Shown: positions 22,173 to 33,909 of the stretch, one piece after another | How positions within the stretch are numbered: the stretch's first letter is position 1 | Layout of the letters: each line of letters starts with the position of its first letter | NCBI GenBank assembly: GCA_964007475.1 | Contig: OZ023274.1 | Coordinates: forward strand, 310,001 to 374,000 | DNA: 64,000 nucleotides | Reading direction: 5' to 3' | Source: Hybos culiciformis | Lineage: Eukaryota > Arthropoda > Insecta > Diptera > Hybotidae | Translations under genes and position numbers: made by a program | The notes under the pieces: model-generated | The model's database searches: none | Seen by the model: the letters and a program-made list of their open reading frames with translations, nothing else | Told to the model about the DNA's origin: nothing

Positions 22173-22834
22173 CGTCATTACGTTAAATTCACATTTTTAA
22201 CGCTTTTACAAAAGGAGGGGCATAATTTATTTAGAAAAAAACTTCATCATTAATGACTAAGTACTAAGCACGTAAGCACTAATTCTATGTACTAAACATA
22301 ATTGAGGCGATATTTGTATTACCTCAATTACCTAGTTTACAAGGAGAGTTGAAACCGGGTTCAATTACGGTTCAACTACATGTAAACAGTGGTAGAGTTA
22401 ACCTGGGTTAGCCTGACTCAACCTAAGAAATTCGCTCGGTTAAGTTAACTCTATCCAGTGGTGAGATTCAACCGGTTCGCGCGAACCGTTTCCTAGAATA
22501 TTTAAGATTCGCGTGAACAGTTTCCTAAAATTTGTAGGTTCGCGGAAATCGCCTGAAAAAGTTTTGAAATAACTATTCACTGTTTTAACAGTCCCTCCGT
22601 GGCAATTTCTCAACTACTCAAAGAATATACAATTTAAATTTACATTGAAATTTGTATTAAAAATAAAATTTCAATTATATAAAAACATGTTTGTTTTTCG
22701 GTCTGTTTGTTATCTAAAAATTTAAAAACTACTTTCACACGATGAGTATCTCGACAGGTGATGCGCGTACAATTTATCAAAATTTCCAAAAATCGAGAAA
22801 ATTTAATCCATAATTTTTTTTATTGCAGGTAAAG
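22173..22834. other. Non-coding gap with possible old repeat
   Basis: Around 22,340-22,460 the text repeats GGTTCAA/GGTTAA-type strings (GAGTTAACCTGGGTTAG, GGTTAAGTTAACTC) and looks like a degraded fold-back element. Bases 22,793-22,835 recur, slightly changed, at about 52,145-52,200. No gene seen. Confidence 0.45.
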
Positions 22835-22837
22835 TAA

Positions 22838-23342
22838 AGCTTTATTTACATGCATCGAGCAAACACAATTTGCTACAGAACCAGCAAAATTTTTACGTCA
22901 AAAAATTTGAAATGAATTTATAACAAAATAAAAACAAATAAAAAATTGTATGATATGATAAATGATTGATATTGTTTTGAATTTGAAAATACATAGTATT
23001 AAATTTTTGAAAAAAATAAAAAAATAAATAAACAATTAAAAAAATATAAATTAATATTTTTTGAATATTTTTAATATTTTGATTGGTATCAAAAAAGCAT
23101 TTGTCAAAAATTCAAAAAAAAAACCAAAAATTTTATAGTTGAAAAAAAAAAATACTTGGGAAAGTATATTTTTATAGCAGCATTTTTATTATTGTAAACA
23201 ATTTTTCAAAATGCTATAATGCTGCCAAAAAAGCACGTTATCTACTTTCTCTTTCGGACATATGAAACTTTTATATGAAAATTGTCTGACTCTTTCTATT
23301 TTTCCAGCAAAATTTATTTGCTCGATGCATGTAAATCCAGCT
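22838..23342. mobile_element. PIF/Harbinger-like MITE, family AGCTTTATTTACATGCATCG
   Basis: Ends AGCTTTATTTACATGCATCG and CGATGCATGTAAATCCAGCT are inverted with two mismatches and continue as GAGCAAA / TTTGCTC. TAA flanks both sides (22,835-22,837 and 23,343-23,345). The three-base TAA duplication points to PIF/Harbinger. 505 bp, non-coding. Confidence 0.8.
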
Positions 23343-23345
23343 TAA

Positions 23346-23610
23346 AGGAAGAGTGATGAGTACTAGGTAGTGAATAATGGGTGATGAAGAGTGATGAGTA
23401 CTGGGTAGTTAAACAGTGATGAGTTTTGTATAAAAGCAAGTATATTTTGTTTCATGTGTTAGAGAGATAGTTGTTTGTATGCGGTAGTAAATTGTATTTT
23501 CTAAATCTGAGTTTTTTTTCTCGAGCTCCATTCATAACTCAGTGATGAATCATTAGAAAAAAACAGTGATGATTCAGTGCTTTCAGGCTGGTAGGGCATT
23601 TTAAATCTTG
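23346..23610. other. Non-coding, local TGATGAGTACT repeats
   Basis: Imperfect repeats of GTGATGAGTACTRGGTAGT at 23,352-23,420 and later GTGATGA strings. No gene seen. Confidence 0.5.
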
Positions 23611-23618
23611 AAGTTAAT

Positions 23619-24145
23619 AGGCTTTCCAAACTAAGAATTTTATTCATGAATTAAATCAGGATATCCCTCAATTGAAAATTGGTGTTCACACCATGATTTT
23701 TTTTAACCCGGGTTAATTTTGTTGTTTTTTTATTTTTATTTTTTTTCTTAATTTTCTAAATAAAAATTAGTGAATAAAATTTAATCAAAAATAATTAAAA
23801 AATTCTATAAAAAAATTCTATAAGTGAATTAATTAATTTAAAATTAAAATTCGAAAAATAAAAATTACAAAAAAAAAAAAATTATTTTATTTTTAAGTTT
23901 TTTTTTAGCCATTTTGTTTTTTCTTTTTTTAATTATTCAAACGTACATGCCCAACCGATAATTTTTTGACGTAATCATAACATATCAGGACTTATTCATT
24001 TAATTTATCAGGTGAATCTGATTTAACTCACATTTAACTCAACTTTAAATCAACTAAATTTTTTGTATGATAAACCTCCTTTAATTCAACAACTATTTAT
24101 AAACATTTGCGAATCCTTATTTAATCCCGAAGTTTGGAAAGGCTA
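23619..24145. mobile_element. MITE with GGCTTTCCAAACT ends, copy 1
   Basis: The left end TAGGCTTTCCAAACT and the right end AGTTTGGAAAGGCTA are inverted with one mismatch; TA flanks both ends. Inside, TAACCCGGGTTAA and GGTTGAATTAAATCAGG-type strings are shared with two more copies downstream. About 525 bp, AT-rich, no coding capacity. Confidence 0.8.
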
Positions 24146-24220
24146 TAAGAATTTACTACATTTATCGACGCAGCGAAACGTTTAATATCAACAAGCCGAT
24201 TTTTACATCAAACTGGCTTA

Positions 24221-25250
24221 TAGGCTTTCCAACTGAGAATTTTATTCATGAATTAAATCAGGTTATCCCTCAATTGAAAATTGCTGTTCACACCATGATT
24301 TTTTTTAACCCGGGTTAATTTTGTTGTTTTTTTTTATTTTTTTTGTTAATTTTCTAAAAAAAAATTAGTGAATAAAATTTAATCAAAAATAATTAAAAAA
24401 TGATATAAAATAATTCTATAAGTGAATTAATTAATTTAAAATTAAAATTCGAAAAATAAAAATTTTATTTTTAAGTTTTTTTTAGCCATTTTGTTTTTTC
24501 TTTTTTTAATTATTCAAACTTACATGCCCAACCGATAATTTTTTGACGTAATTATAACATATCAGGACATATTCATTTAATTTATCCGGTGAACCTGATT
24601 TAACTCATATTTAATCAACTTTAAAACAACTAAATTTTTTGTATGATAAACTTCCTTTCTTCCAAACTTCGGGTTTAAATAAGGTTTCGCAAATGTTTAT
24701 AAATAGTTGTTGAGTTAAAGGAGGTTTATCATACAAAAAATTTAGTTGTTTTAAAGTTGAGTTAAATGTGAGTTAAATCAGGTTCACCTGATAAATTAAA
24801 TGAATATGTCCTGATATGTTATGATTACGTCAAAAAATTATCGGTTGGGCATGTACGTTTGAATAATTAAAAAAATAAAAAACAAAATGGCTAAAAAAAA
24901 AAATAGAAATAAAATAATTTTTTTTTTGTATTTTTTATTTTTCGAATTTTAATTTTAAATTAATTAATTCACTTATAGATTTTTTTTATATAATTTTTTA
25001 ATTGTTTTTGATTTAATTTTATTCACTAATTTTTATTTGGAAAATTAACAAAAAAAATAAAAATAAAAAAACAAGAAAATTAACCCGGGTTAAAAAAAAT
25101 TATGGTGTGAACAGCAATTTTCAATTGAGGAATAACCTGATTTAATTCATGAATAAAATTCTGAGTTTGGAAAGCCTATTAACTCAACAATTATTTATAA
25201 ACATATGCGAAACCTTATTCAAACCCGAAGATTAGACAGCTTATTAATAA
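24221..25250. mobile_element. Same MITE family: copy 2 split by an inverted copy 3
   Basis: Copy 2 starts at 24,221 (TAGGCTTTCCAACTGAG) and runs in the same direction as copy 1 to about 24,657 (GATAAACTTCCTTT). Copy 3, reversed, occupies about 24,659-25,178, from TTCCAAACTTCGGG to GTTTGGAAAGCCTA. The missing end of copy 2 resumes at 25,180 (ACTCAACAATTATTTATAAA) and finishes near 25,250. In copy 1 those two segments are contiguous, so copy 3 inserted into copy 2. Confidence 0.8.
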
Positions 25251-25843
25251 TATCGATTGAATTGTTTACTATTTATGAATGGAGAAGGGAGCGACTACAG
25301 TTACGGCAAACGTAACTCTTTTTTTTTTTGAGAGTTACGGCAACCGTAATCCTGTTGAAAATTAACTAAAGTTACGGCAAACGTAACTCTTTTTTTATTT
25401 TTAGAGTTACGGCAACCGTGATCCTGTTGAAAATTTACTAAAGTTACGGCAAACGTAACTCTTTTTTTTTTTTGAGAGTTACGGCAACCGTAATCCTGTA
25501 GAAAATTGTCTAAAGTTACGGCGGACGTAACTTTTTTTTTTTTAGTGATTACGGCAAAGTTTTTTTGAGCATTATGACTTTTTTTTTAAATAAAAAATTT
25601 TTATGCTGAATAAGGGACGGCCGCCGCCTCCCCCAAACCCCCTAGGGCTTTTTTTTCTTTTTTTTATTTTGCTTTGGCGCTTCGCGCTTTTAAAACTATT
25701 TTTGTATTTTTGTATAACGATATAAGGTTTTACTATCTTTGCATTTTTTGTATGACGATGTAAGGTTTTTACTTGTCAATAACTTTCACATGTACACATA
25801 ATTTATATTTTCTATTTTGTACACGTTTATAATTTTAATACTG

Positions 25844-25897
25844 TAGCCGAGAGGTAGAGTGGTAGAATGAAATGCTAAAGAACGAGGTTCGAATCCC
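25844..25897 (+). promoter_or_regulatory. tRNA-like pol III A and B boxes in fold-back element
   Basis: TAGCCGAGAGG (25,844-25,854) fits the A-box pattern TRGYNNARNGG, and GGTTCGAATCCC (25,886-25,897) is a full B box, 31 bases further on. The mirror copy keeps the B box (27,108-27,119, minus strand), but its A box is altered. There is no acceptor-stem pairing, so it is not a tRNA gene. A tRNA-derived internal promoter is the inference. Confidence 0.5.
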
Positions 25898-25910
25898 GAA
25901 GAAAGGGTTA

Positions 25911-26673
25911 TGCCTTGTTCAGACAACGACTTAATCATGATTTCGTAATTATGATTTGCATAGATAATCATTCTTTGAAAACCTGTGTGAACACGATTAT
26001 GAACGAAAACAAAAAAAGTAAACAACATGAAAACAAACAAAATAAAAACATAAATATTATTATTATTTTTATTGACATTATTTAAAAAAACAGAGTTGGT
26101 ATTATTTAAAAAATTAATTTCATAAAGAATAAATGAAATATGGATTACGAAAATAAATTAAAACTTTTGAAATTGAATTCTAGTCTAGAAAGAATAGATT
26201 CAATTTTCTGCATCTAATAATGCCTTCATTTCAGATACAGACCATTTCTTTTCGCTTTCCGAAATTCATTTTTCTTTTCCTTCCATATTTCAATGAATGT
26301 TTGGTTTCGTCAAATGTCCAACAATGCTTTTTTTTTTTATTGATTTTTTTATCCATTTACAAAATTTTTAAAAATTAAATTTTACGAAAATTATTAATTT
26401 ACTAGGTATAGGTACTCAAATTTTTTTTAATTTTGTAAATAAAGAAAATATGTCAAAAATTAAAGACAAAAATACGTCAAAAATAAGTAGGAATGAGTGG
26501 AAATGGGTAACATGGATGGTAAAAAACTGAAACTCATCCCTGAAATTTTTCATGATTTTCGATAATCATGATTTCCGTTGACAATTTTTTTGTATGAGCA
26601 AATCATGATAAAAAGAATGATAATCACAAAAAGTAAGATTATCATGATAAGATCTCATTGTCTGAACAAGGCA
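25911..26673. mobile_element. PIF/Harbinger-like MITE, family TGCCTTGTTCAGACAA, copy 2
   Basis: Same ends as 2,434-2,838, 763 bp, flanked by TTA at 25,908-25,910 and 26,674-26,676. The mirror arm of the other fold-back copy, near 27,094-27,107, preserves the uninterrupted site with a single TTA. That proves the insertion and its duplication. No coding capacity. Confidence 0.9.
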
Positions 26674-26681
26674 TTAAGACA

Positions 26682-26712
<31 letters not shown>

Positions 26713-27626
26713 AAAAAAATTGCCGTAACTTTAAGCATTACCTAAAAGTTACGGTTGCCGTAACTTTGAAAAAAAAAATAAGTTACGTTAACCGTAACTG
26801 TTAAAAAAAAAATAAGTTACGGTTACCGTAACTGTAGCCACTCCTATTATAAAATAGGGAGTGGCTACAGTTACGGCAACCGTAACTTATTTTTTTTTTT
26901 TAACAGTTACGGTTAACGTAACTTATTTTTTTTTTAACAGTTACGGTTAACGTAACTTATTTTTTTTTTTTTAAAGTTACGGCAACCGTAACTTTTAGGT
27001 AATGCTTAAAGTTACGGCAATTTTTTTTTTTTTTTTTTCAAAAAAAAAAAAAATTTATTTAATTTTTTTTTCTTTTTTTTCTTTTTTTTTGTCTTAACCC
27101 TTTCTTCGGGATTCGAACCTCGTTCTTTAGCATTTCATTCTACCACTCTATCTTTTTGCTACAGTATTAAAATTATAAACGTGTACAAAATAGAAAATAT
27201 AAATTATGTGTACATGTGAAAGTTATTGACAAGTAAAAACCTTACATCGTCATACAAAAAATGCAAGAATAGTAAGACCTTACATAGTTATACAAAAATA
27301 CAAAAAAAAGAATTAAAAGCGCGAAGCGCCAAAGCAAAATAAAAAAAAAAAAAAAAGAAGCCGTAGGGGGTTTGGGGGAGGCGGCGGCCGTCCCCCATTC
27401 AGCATAACAACTATTTATTTAAAAAAAAAGTCATAATGCTCAAAAAAAACTTTGCCGTAATCACTAAAAAAAAAAAAAGTTACGTCCGCCGTAACTTTAG
27501 ACAATTTTCTACAGGATTACGGTTGCCGTAACTCTCAAAAAAAAAAAAGAGTTACGTTTGCCGTAACTTTAGTCAATTTTCAACAGGATTACGGTTGCCG
27601 TAACTCTAAAAATAAAAAAAGAGTTA

Positions 27627-28182
27627 TAAGCGAGCTCCACTTTCACTAACGGTTAGTTCTATATCTTACATTTAATAAATGCGTCCACACTATATTAATT
27701 TACGCTAGTTAAAAAAAATTGTAAACAAACTAAAATATTTAAAATTGAATTTTAAAAACAATAACAAAAACTACATTTATTTCAATTTGAAGAAAAATAT
27801 TTAATAATTAGAAAAAAAGATTAATAATAAATCTTAAAATAACAATGAAAATCGAAAAAAAAAAATTAATAAAAAAAAATTATTGTATGGAATTATTTTT
27901 TATTTTTTTTATTATTAGTTTCTTATTTTCTTTTTTTGACCAAAAAAAAACTATGCAATACCTCTGAATTAAAAAAAAACTCACTCAAACAACAAAAAAC
28001 AACAATATCAGATACCTCTAAATACAAAAAATTCAATCCCAACCCTGAATATGAACTAGCTTTTTTGTAAAAGCTAGTTATTTTTTTCTTTTTTTTTTGT
28101 ATAGAACACGTTAGTTTAAAGGTTAGTATATAGGTCAGTTCGAGCTAAATGTTAGTTTAAAGGTCTAAGTGGAGCTCGCTTA
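27627..28182. mobile_element. PIF/Harbinger-like MITE, family TAAGCGAGCTCCACTT
   Basis: A 556-bp element with perfect ends TAAGCGAGCTCCACTT / AAGTGGAGCTCGCTTA. TTA flanks both sides (27,624-27,626 and 28,183-28,185). It splits a GAGTTACGTTTGCCGTAAC unit of the fold-back array; neighbouring units show the empty site. Non-coding. Confidence 0.9.
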
Positions 28183-28235
28183 TTACGTTTGCCGTAACTT
28201 TAGTCAATTTTGAACAGGATTACGGTTGCCGTAAC

Positions 28236-29425
28236 CAAAAATAATATATAACAAGATTTGAAACTTCCATACAAGTCGCATTGAGAATATGTGACTCTTA
28301 TTGTATCCCACACACATCCAAAACACATCCCCAACTGACTTTCGTTCGCTAATACCTCCATGTTGTTATTTACATTTCATTGACATTATTCAAATGTAAA
28401 CTGATTGGTGAAATGACATGACATTTATTTATTTGTAATTTTTATTTATTATTATTATTTCTTCGCGATTGGAAACCTGGCATCATAGAATAAAGCATCA
28501 AATTATTTGTACTTAAACATATTTATTTGAATTTTACTTTTTATTTAAAAAATAAAAATTTTAGTATGTATTAGAAAATTTATATTTATAAAAAAAATAC
28601 GTTTCTTTACACCATTCAATTTCATACTTCGACTTCAAACTGATTGCGAATAATGTACATAATTCATCATCTCAAATAAAATCATTGTTTGCTATTTTAT
28701 TCTTTGGTCTTTTTTTGCTTTTCAATTTTTCATCAATCCCTAAAAATAAATTGAAATTTTAGTTGAACATCATAAAACTGCTTTTGTACAAAACCCGAAT
28801 AAACAATATAAGAAAAAGAAATTTGATAACAATGAAGTTTAAGAGTAAGTGCATTTTACGTGCACAAGCCTGATTTCTCTGAAACTTGATGGAAGGGCAG
28901 AAGCGGCTCTCAAACTCTTAAATCAAAGTCAGTTTTGGTCAACAAAGCCCCCGTTTTACCGATATCTCCCACAAAGTTTTCATATAAGTTTAAATTGAAA
29001 ATTGTTCTACAAAAAAAAAATTAATAAAAATAACTTACTCCAAATTTTTCCATTCCATAATTCATTGTGGTAGTTTCAAAATTTAAAATTTCTTCGCGAT
29101 TGGAAACCTGGCATCATAGAATAAAGCATCAAATTATTTGTACTTAAACATATTTATTTGAATTTTACTTTTTATTTAAAAAATAAAAATTTTAGTTTCG
29201 TTCTCTAAAATATTAGAAAATTTTTTATTTTGGTTTTTTTGACAAAACTTTCCATTGTTTACAAAAATAAGCACCGGGCACACAGGGTGGCATTAAACTT
29301 TTGGTCGGGCTGGGCGTATTTGTGTTTTTAATACGTGCGTCTGGATGTTTTTTGTTGTTGTTTTGGATACAATAAGCAGCACATTTTTTTTTTTGAGTTT
29401 CAAATCTTGATATATATTATTTTTG
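28236..29425. mobile_element. Non-autonomous hAT-like element with 8-bp duplication
   Basis: A 1,190-bp element with inverted ends starting CAAAAATAATATATA and continuing to CAAGATTTG (24 of 25 positions match). It is flanked by an exact GCCGTAAC (28,228-28,235 and 29,426-29,433). The uninterrupted array unit elsewhere reads GCCGTAACTCTC, which confirms the empty site. It contains a perfect 109-bp direct repeat (28,457-28,565 = 29,088-29,196). No coding frame recognised. Confidence 0.9.
28457..29196. repeat. Perfect 109-bp direct repeat pair
   Basis: Bases 28,457-28,565 and 29,088-29,196 are identical (start ATTTCTTCGCGATTGGAAAC, end AAAAATTTTAGT), with 522 bp between. They lie inside the hAT-like element. 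A solo internal duplication or a nested terminal-repeat insertion are possible. Confidence 0.85.
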
Positions 29426-29613
29426 GCCGTAACTCTCAAAAAAAAAAAAGAGTTACGTTTGCCGTAACTGTAGACGCTCCCTATAAAATAATAAAAGAGG
29501 AACTTTCTTCTCTGTCTGTCATGATAAAACGTTTTTTCTTTTCTTTAAAAAATAAATAAAATATATTTTTAAATTTACATTGTTGGCGCAAAAAAAGTTT
29601 GAAATATATAAAA

Positions 29614-32488
29614 ATGTCAAATGTTACGGCTGCTGTAATTGCAAATCGAAATAAAAAAAATTTTTTAGGTGTCCCGGCACCACTTGGTTATGTTGCTGGC
29701 GTTGGAAGAGGGTAAAATTTTATGCAATTCTAAATTATGTTAAAGCTCGTTTTGTTTAAAATTAATTTATTTATTTATTTTTTTAAGAGCGACTGGATTC
29801 ACAACACGTTCTGATATTGGCCCAGCTCGTGATGCAAATGATGTATCAGATGATCGACATGCTCCACCAGCAGCTAAACGTAAAAAGAAAGAAGAAGAAG
29901 AAGAAGACGACGAAGATTTAAATGATTCGAATTATGATGAATTCAGTGGATATAGTGGTTCATTATTCTCTAAAGATCCATACGACAAGGATGACGAAGA
30001 GGCTGATGCTATTTATGAATCAATTGACAAACGGATGGATGAAAAGCGTAAAGAATATCGTGAAAAACGTATGAAAGAGGATTTAGAAAAATATCGCCAA
30101 GAGCGTCCAAAAATCCAGCAACAATTTTCAGATTTGAAGCGTAGTTTAGCGAATGTAACGGCTGAAGAGTGGGCAACAATACCAGAAGTAGGTGACTCAA
30201 GAAATCGTAAACAACGTAATCCACGGGCTGAAAAATTCACTCCATTACCAGATAGTGTTTTGTCGAGAAATTTAGGTGGTGAATCGGCAACAGCGCTGGA
30301 TCCAAGATCAGGGTTGGCATCAATTGTGCCAGGCGTTGCAACACCTATTGGAATGTTAACACCGACTGGCGATTTAGATTTACGAAAAATTGGTCAAGCT
30401 CGAAACACTTTAATGAATGTGAAATTGTCTCAAGTTTCAGATTCAGTGACTGGGCAAACTCATGTCGATCCTAAGGGTTATTTAACTGATTTACAATCGA
30501 TGATTCCCACTTATGGTGGCGATATAAATGATATAAAAAAAGCACGTTTATTACTTAAAAGTGTTCGAGAAACTAATCCAAATCATCCGCCAGCTTGGAT
30601 AGCTTCAGCAAGATTAGAAGAAGTTACTGGAAAAATTCAAATGGCTAGAAATTTAATAATGCGAGGTTGTGAAATGAATCCACTGAGTGAGGACTTATGG
30701 CTAGAAGCAGCAAGATTACAACCACCGGATACGGCAAAAGGTGTTATTGCTCAGGCGGCAAGACATATACCAACGTCAGTTCGTATTTGGATTAAAGCTG
30801 CTGACTTGGAAGAAGAATCGAAAGCTAAGCGAAGAGTTTTTCGGAAAGCACTCGAACACATCCCAAATTCAGTACGTTTGTGGAAAGCAGCGGTTGAGCT
30901 TGAAAATCCTGATGATGCAAGAATTTTATTATCAAGAGCTGTTGAATGCTGCAACACAAGTGTAGAACTATGGTTGGCTTTGGCACGTTTAGAGACTTAC
31001 GAAAATGCCAGAAAAGTTCTAAACAAGGCGCGCGAAAGTATTCCAACTGATCGACAAATTTGGACCACAGCTGCCAAATTAGAAGAGGCAAATGGAAATA
31101 TTCATATGGTGGATAAAATAATTGAGAGAGCTATAACTTCGCTCAGTGCCAATGGTGTAGAAATTAATCGTGAACATTGGTTCCAAGAGGCCATAGAAGC
31201 TGAAAAATCTGGAGCTGTTCACTGCTGTCAAGCGATTATAAAATCTGTAATAGGAATTGGTGTGGAAGAGGAAGATCGCAAACAAACTTGGATTGATGAC
31301 GCAGAATTTTGTGCCAAAGAAAATGCATTTGAGTGTGCTAGAGCAGTATACGCTTATGCTTTACAAGAATTTCCATCTAAAAAGTCTATTTGGTTGCGAG
31401 CAGCATATTTTGAAAAAAACCATGGAAGTCGAGAGAGCTTGGAAGCTTTGCTTCAGAAAGCAGTTGCACATTGTCCAAAATCAGAAGTTTTATGGCTAAT
31501 GGGGGCAAAGTCCAAATGGTTAGCTGGTGATGTTCCTGCCGCGAGAGGAATATTATCTTTAGCTTTTCAAGCAAATCCTAATTCTGAAGAAATTTGGTTG
31601 GCTGCAGTGAAACTGGAGAGTGAAAATGCTGAATACGAACGTGCACGACGGTTATTAGCCAAAGCTCGAGCTTCGGCTCCAACTCCACGTGTAATGATGA
31701 AATCTAGTAAACTAGAATGGGCATTGGAAAATTCACCAGAAGCCTTGAATTTATTAGAGGAAGCGGTTAAAGTTTTTCCCGATTATGCAAAATTATGGAT
31801 GATGAAAGGACAAATCGAAGAACAAATAAATAAGCTGGATAATGCTGCTACAACATATAATAATGGTCTGAAAAAATGCCCTGATTCAATACCGCTATGG
31901 ATTTTATCGTGTAGACTAGAAGAATGTCAGGGAGTGTTAACAAAAGCTCGCTCAATATTAGAACGTGGTCGTTTGAAAAATCCAAAAACATCTAGACTGT
32001 GGCTTGAAGCTATTCGTGTTGAAATGAGAGCAGGTCTTAAAGAAATTGCAAATACTATGATGGCACGAGCTTTACAAGAATGCCCAAATTCTGGTGAATT
32101 ATGGGCAGATGCCATATTCATGGAATCGAAACCACAAAGAAAAAGTAAATCAGTTGATGCACTGAAAAAATGTGAACATGATCCGCACGTTTTGTTGGCA
32201 GTTTCAAAATTATTTTGGTCAGAACATAAAATGCAAAAATCGCGTGATTGGTTTAATAGAACAATTAAAATTGATCCAGATTTGGGAGATGCTTGGGCTT
32301 ATTTTTATAAATTTGAATTTATACATGGAACTGAACAGCAACAAAAAGATATTACAGAGAGATGTATCGCAGCTGAACCCAAACATGGTGAAGCATGGTG
32401 TAAAGTTAGTAAAAATATATCAAATTGGTGTTTTAAAACTCAAGAAATATTAGCGGCTGTCGTAAAAGATCTAACTATCCCAATTTAA
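29614..32488 (+). CDS. PRPF6: Pre-mRNA-processing factor 6 (U5 tri-snRNP bridging protein)
   Basis: Two exons, 29,614-29,711 and 29,788-32,488 (donor gtaaaa, acceptor tttttttaag, 76-bp intron), encode 932 residues, close to the 941 of the human protein. The start ATG opens [19 protein letters not shown]. The PRP1 N-terminal domain follows at once, with [17 protein letters not shown] and [17 protein letters not shown] split by the intron. An acidic/lysine linker comes next. From about residue 270 to the end run TPR-like HAT repeats, with recurring W-L/I-x-A-A-x-L-E helices (for example [20 protein letters not shown]). The protein joins U5 and U4/U6 snRNPs in the spliceosome. It lies 120 bp after a transposon mosaic and is convergent with brahma. 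No break or frameshift. Confidence 0.97.
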
Positions 32489-33909
32489 TAAAAATAAAAA
32501 AGTGTCATTAAATAATTTAAGAAATAAAAATAATTACAATATTTACTTAATTTGCTTTATTATAATATAATTAAAAAAAAATAAGTTGTTTCTGGTTGAG
32601 AAAAGGAATGAGTTAAAAGTATGTTGAAACTTGAAATACCAAAAAATCTTTAATTTCACTTTTTTTTTACCTCATAATCAATTAAAATTATATTATTTCA
32701 ATTCCAAAACTACTCAGAATCAAAAATTCAGGCAATGAAGTTCTCATTTATCATTTATTTTTATACCCATCCATGCAAATGAAGACTTTATTAATATATG
32801 TATTTATTTCTAATTTTATTTAAAATATTTTTGATTACATAATAAAATAATAGAACATAACTTGGAATTTAAATTTATAATTAAAATAAAATTACATTGA
32901 AGTTAATTTTAATTTTAAATAATTGTTAAATGTTAAAATTTTTTATTTTTCTTTCTTTTCGACGGGAAATGAAAATGATCTGATATTAGAATTCTAAAAA
33001 AAGCTTTCAGTATAATAGTATTAATGATGAGATTGCTATCTAAGTCGAACTGTAACATAGCTTTAATTGCGATACAAATTAAGATTTCTGATTTGTTGGA
33101 TTATTTAATGAAACATAATAAATATAATGTAATTTAGGTTCAAAATATTTGTTTTCTAAAATTTTATGTTAAATTTATTACTAATCCCATTTCAATAAAA
33201 GCAATAGCATTTTGATCAAAATTATGCAGCCAAAATATAAATTTCTTGTTTCCAAATGTTTGGTGTTACATAAGCCTATTTTAATACACACAATAAAATT
33301 TTAAACTTAACTTAAACAATATCATTCTTTTTTTTATAAATTGTGTGTATATTTTAGCTTTTTTTTGCTTTAAGAATCAAGCATGGCCCAAACCAAAGCT
33401 ATTTTGATTGTTGCGTTAACAATAATTGTCAGATAATAGAAACCGTCCGAAAATTGCATTTACACTGAAACTGAAAAATGGTATTGAATTTTCAGTAAAA
33501 ATTTTAATTTAAAAGTAATACATATTTTTATTAATTCGACAATTTTTTTCTGTTGTTCTGTTAACTTTCAATAATAAAATTTCTTAAAACTTGTAAGAAA
33601 ACGAGGTTCACTCCGTTTTCGGGACAAAAAGACTTTGTATGAAATTCCGCAACTATAAAAAAGTTACAGTTTGGAATATGCTTTAATAAAAACCCAAAGT
33701 CGAAGATTACCAGTCTTAAAATTAAAATTTATGAAGGAAAAATAAGTAATCAAGCTAATTAAGAAGTGGAGAGTTTTTAACATATAAATACTGAAAAATA
33801 TTATTAATTTGTAAAATAAGAAATAATAAACTAGAGAATTTAAAATAATTTTCATAAACTAGTTGTAAAGTTATAGATATCTATTTTTTTATATTTTTTA
33901 TCAATGTTT
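32489..33909. other. Convergent 3' UTR region of PRPF6 and brahma
   Basis: AT-rich, with AATAAA-type signals just after the PRPF6 stop. The open frame at 33,664-33,855 (minus) lacks any domain. No gene seen. Confidence 0.6.

Larger units (their letters stand above)
25287..26844. mobile_element. Fold-back element 1, GTTACGGCAA hairpin arrays
   Basis: Starts GGGAGCGACTACAGTTACGG and ends with the inverse CTGTAGCCACTCC. Both ends carry arrays of small palindromes such as GTTACGGCAAACGTAAC, separated by poly-T runs. The interior has a GC-rich patch (GGACGGCCGCCGCCTCCC at 25,615) and a tRNA-like segment (25,844-25,897). A TTA-flanked MITE (25,911-26,673) interrupts it; without that insertion it is about 790 bp. 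No target duplication is recognisable at the outer edge. Confidence 0.8.
26857..29481. mobile_element. Fold-back element 2 (inverted copy), 9-bp target duplication
   Basis: Starts GGGAGTGGCTACAGTTACGG and ends CCGTAACTGTAGACGCTCCC. It is flanked by an exact TATAAAATA on both sides (26,848-26,856 and 29,482-29,490). It is a reversed relative of 25,287-26,844, with the same hairpin arrays, GC-rich patch (27,360-27,400) and tRNA-like segment. Two insertions interrupt it: a TTA-flanked MITE (27,627-28,182) and a hAT-like element (28,236-29,425). A 9-bp duplication with long repetitive inverted ends fits Foldback/MULE-type elements. No transposase seen. Confidence 0.85.

Noticed and set aside
25844..25908. 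A functional tRNA gene
   Set aside because: A and B boxes are present but there is no acceptor-stem pairing or convincing anticodon arm.
25287..27620. GTTACGGCAA repeat array as a CRISPR-like array
   Set aside because: Units are self-palindromic with poly-T spacers of no fixed length, in an animal nuclear genome with no cas genes; it is part of a fold-back transposon.
30009..30240. Minus-strand frames inside PRPF6
   Set aside because: Shadows of the conserved PRPF6 coding exon.
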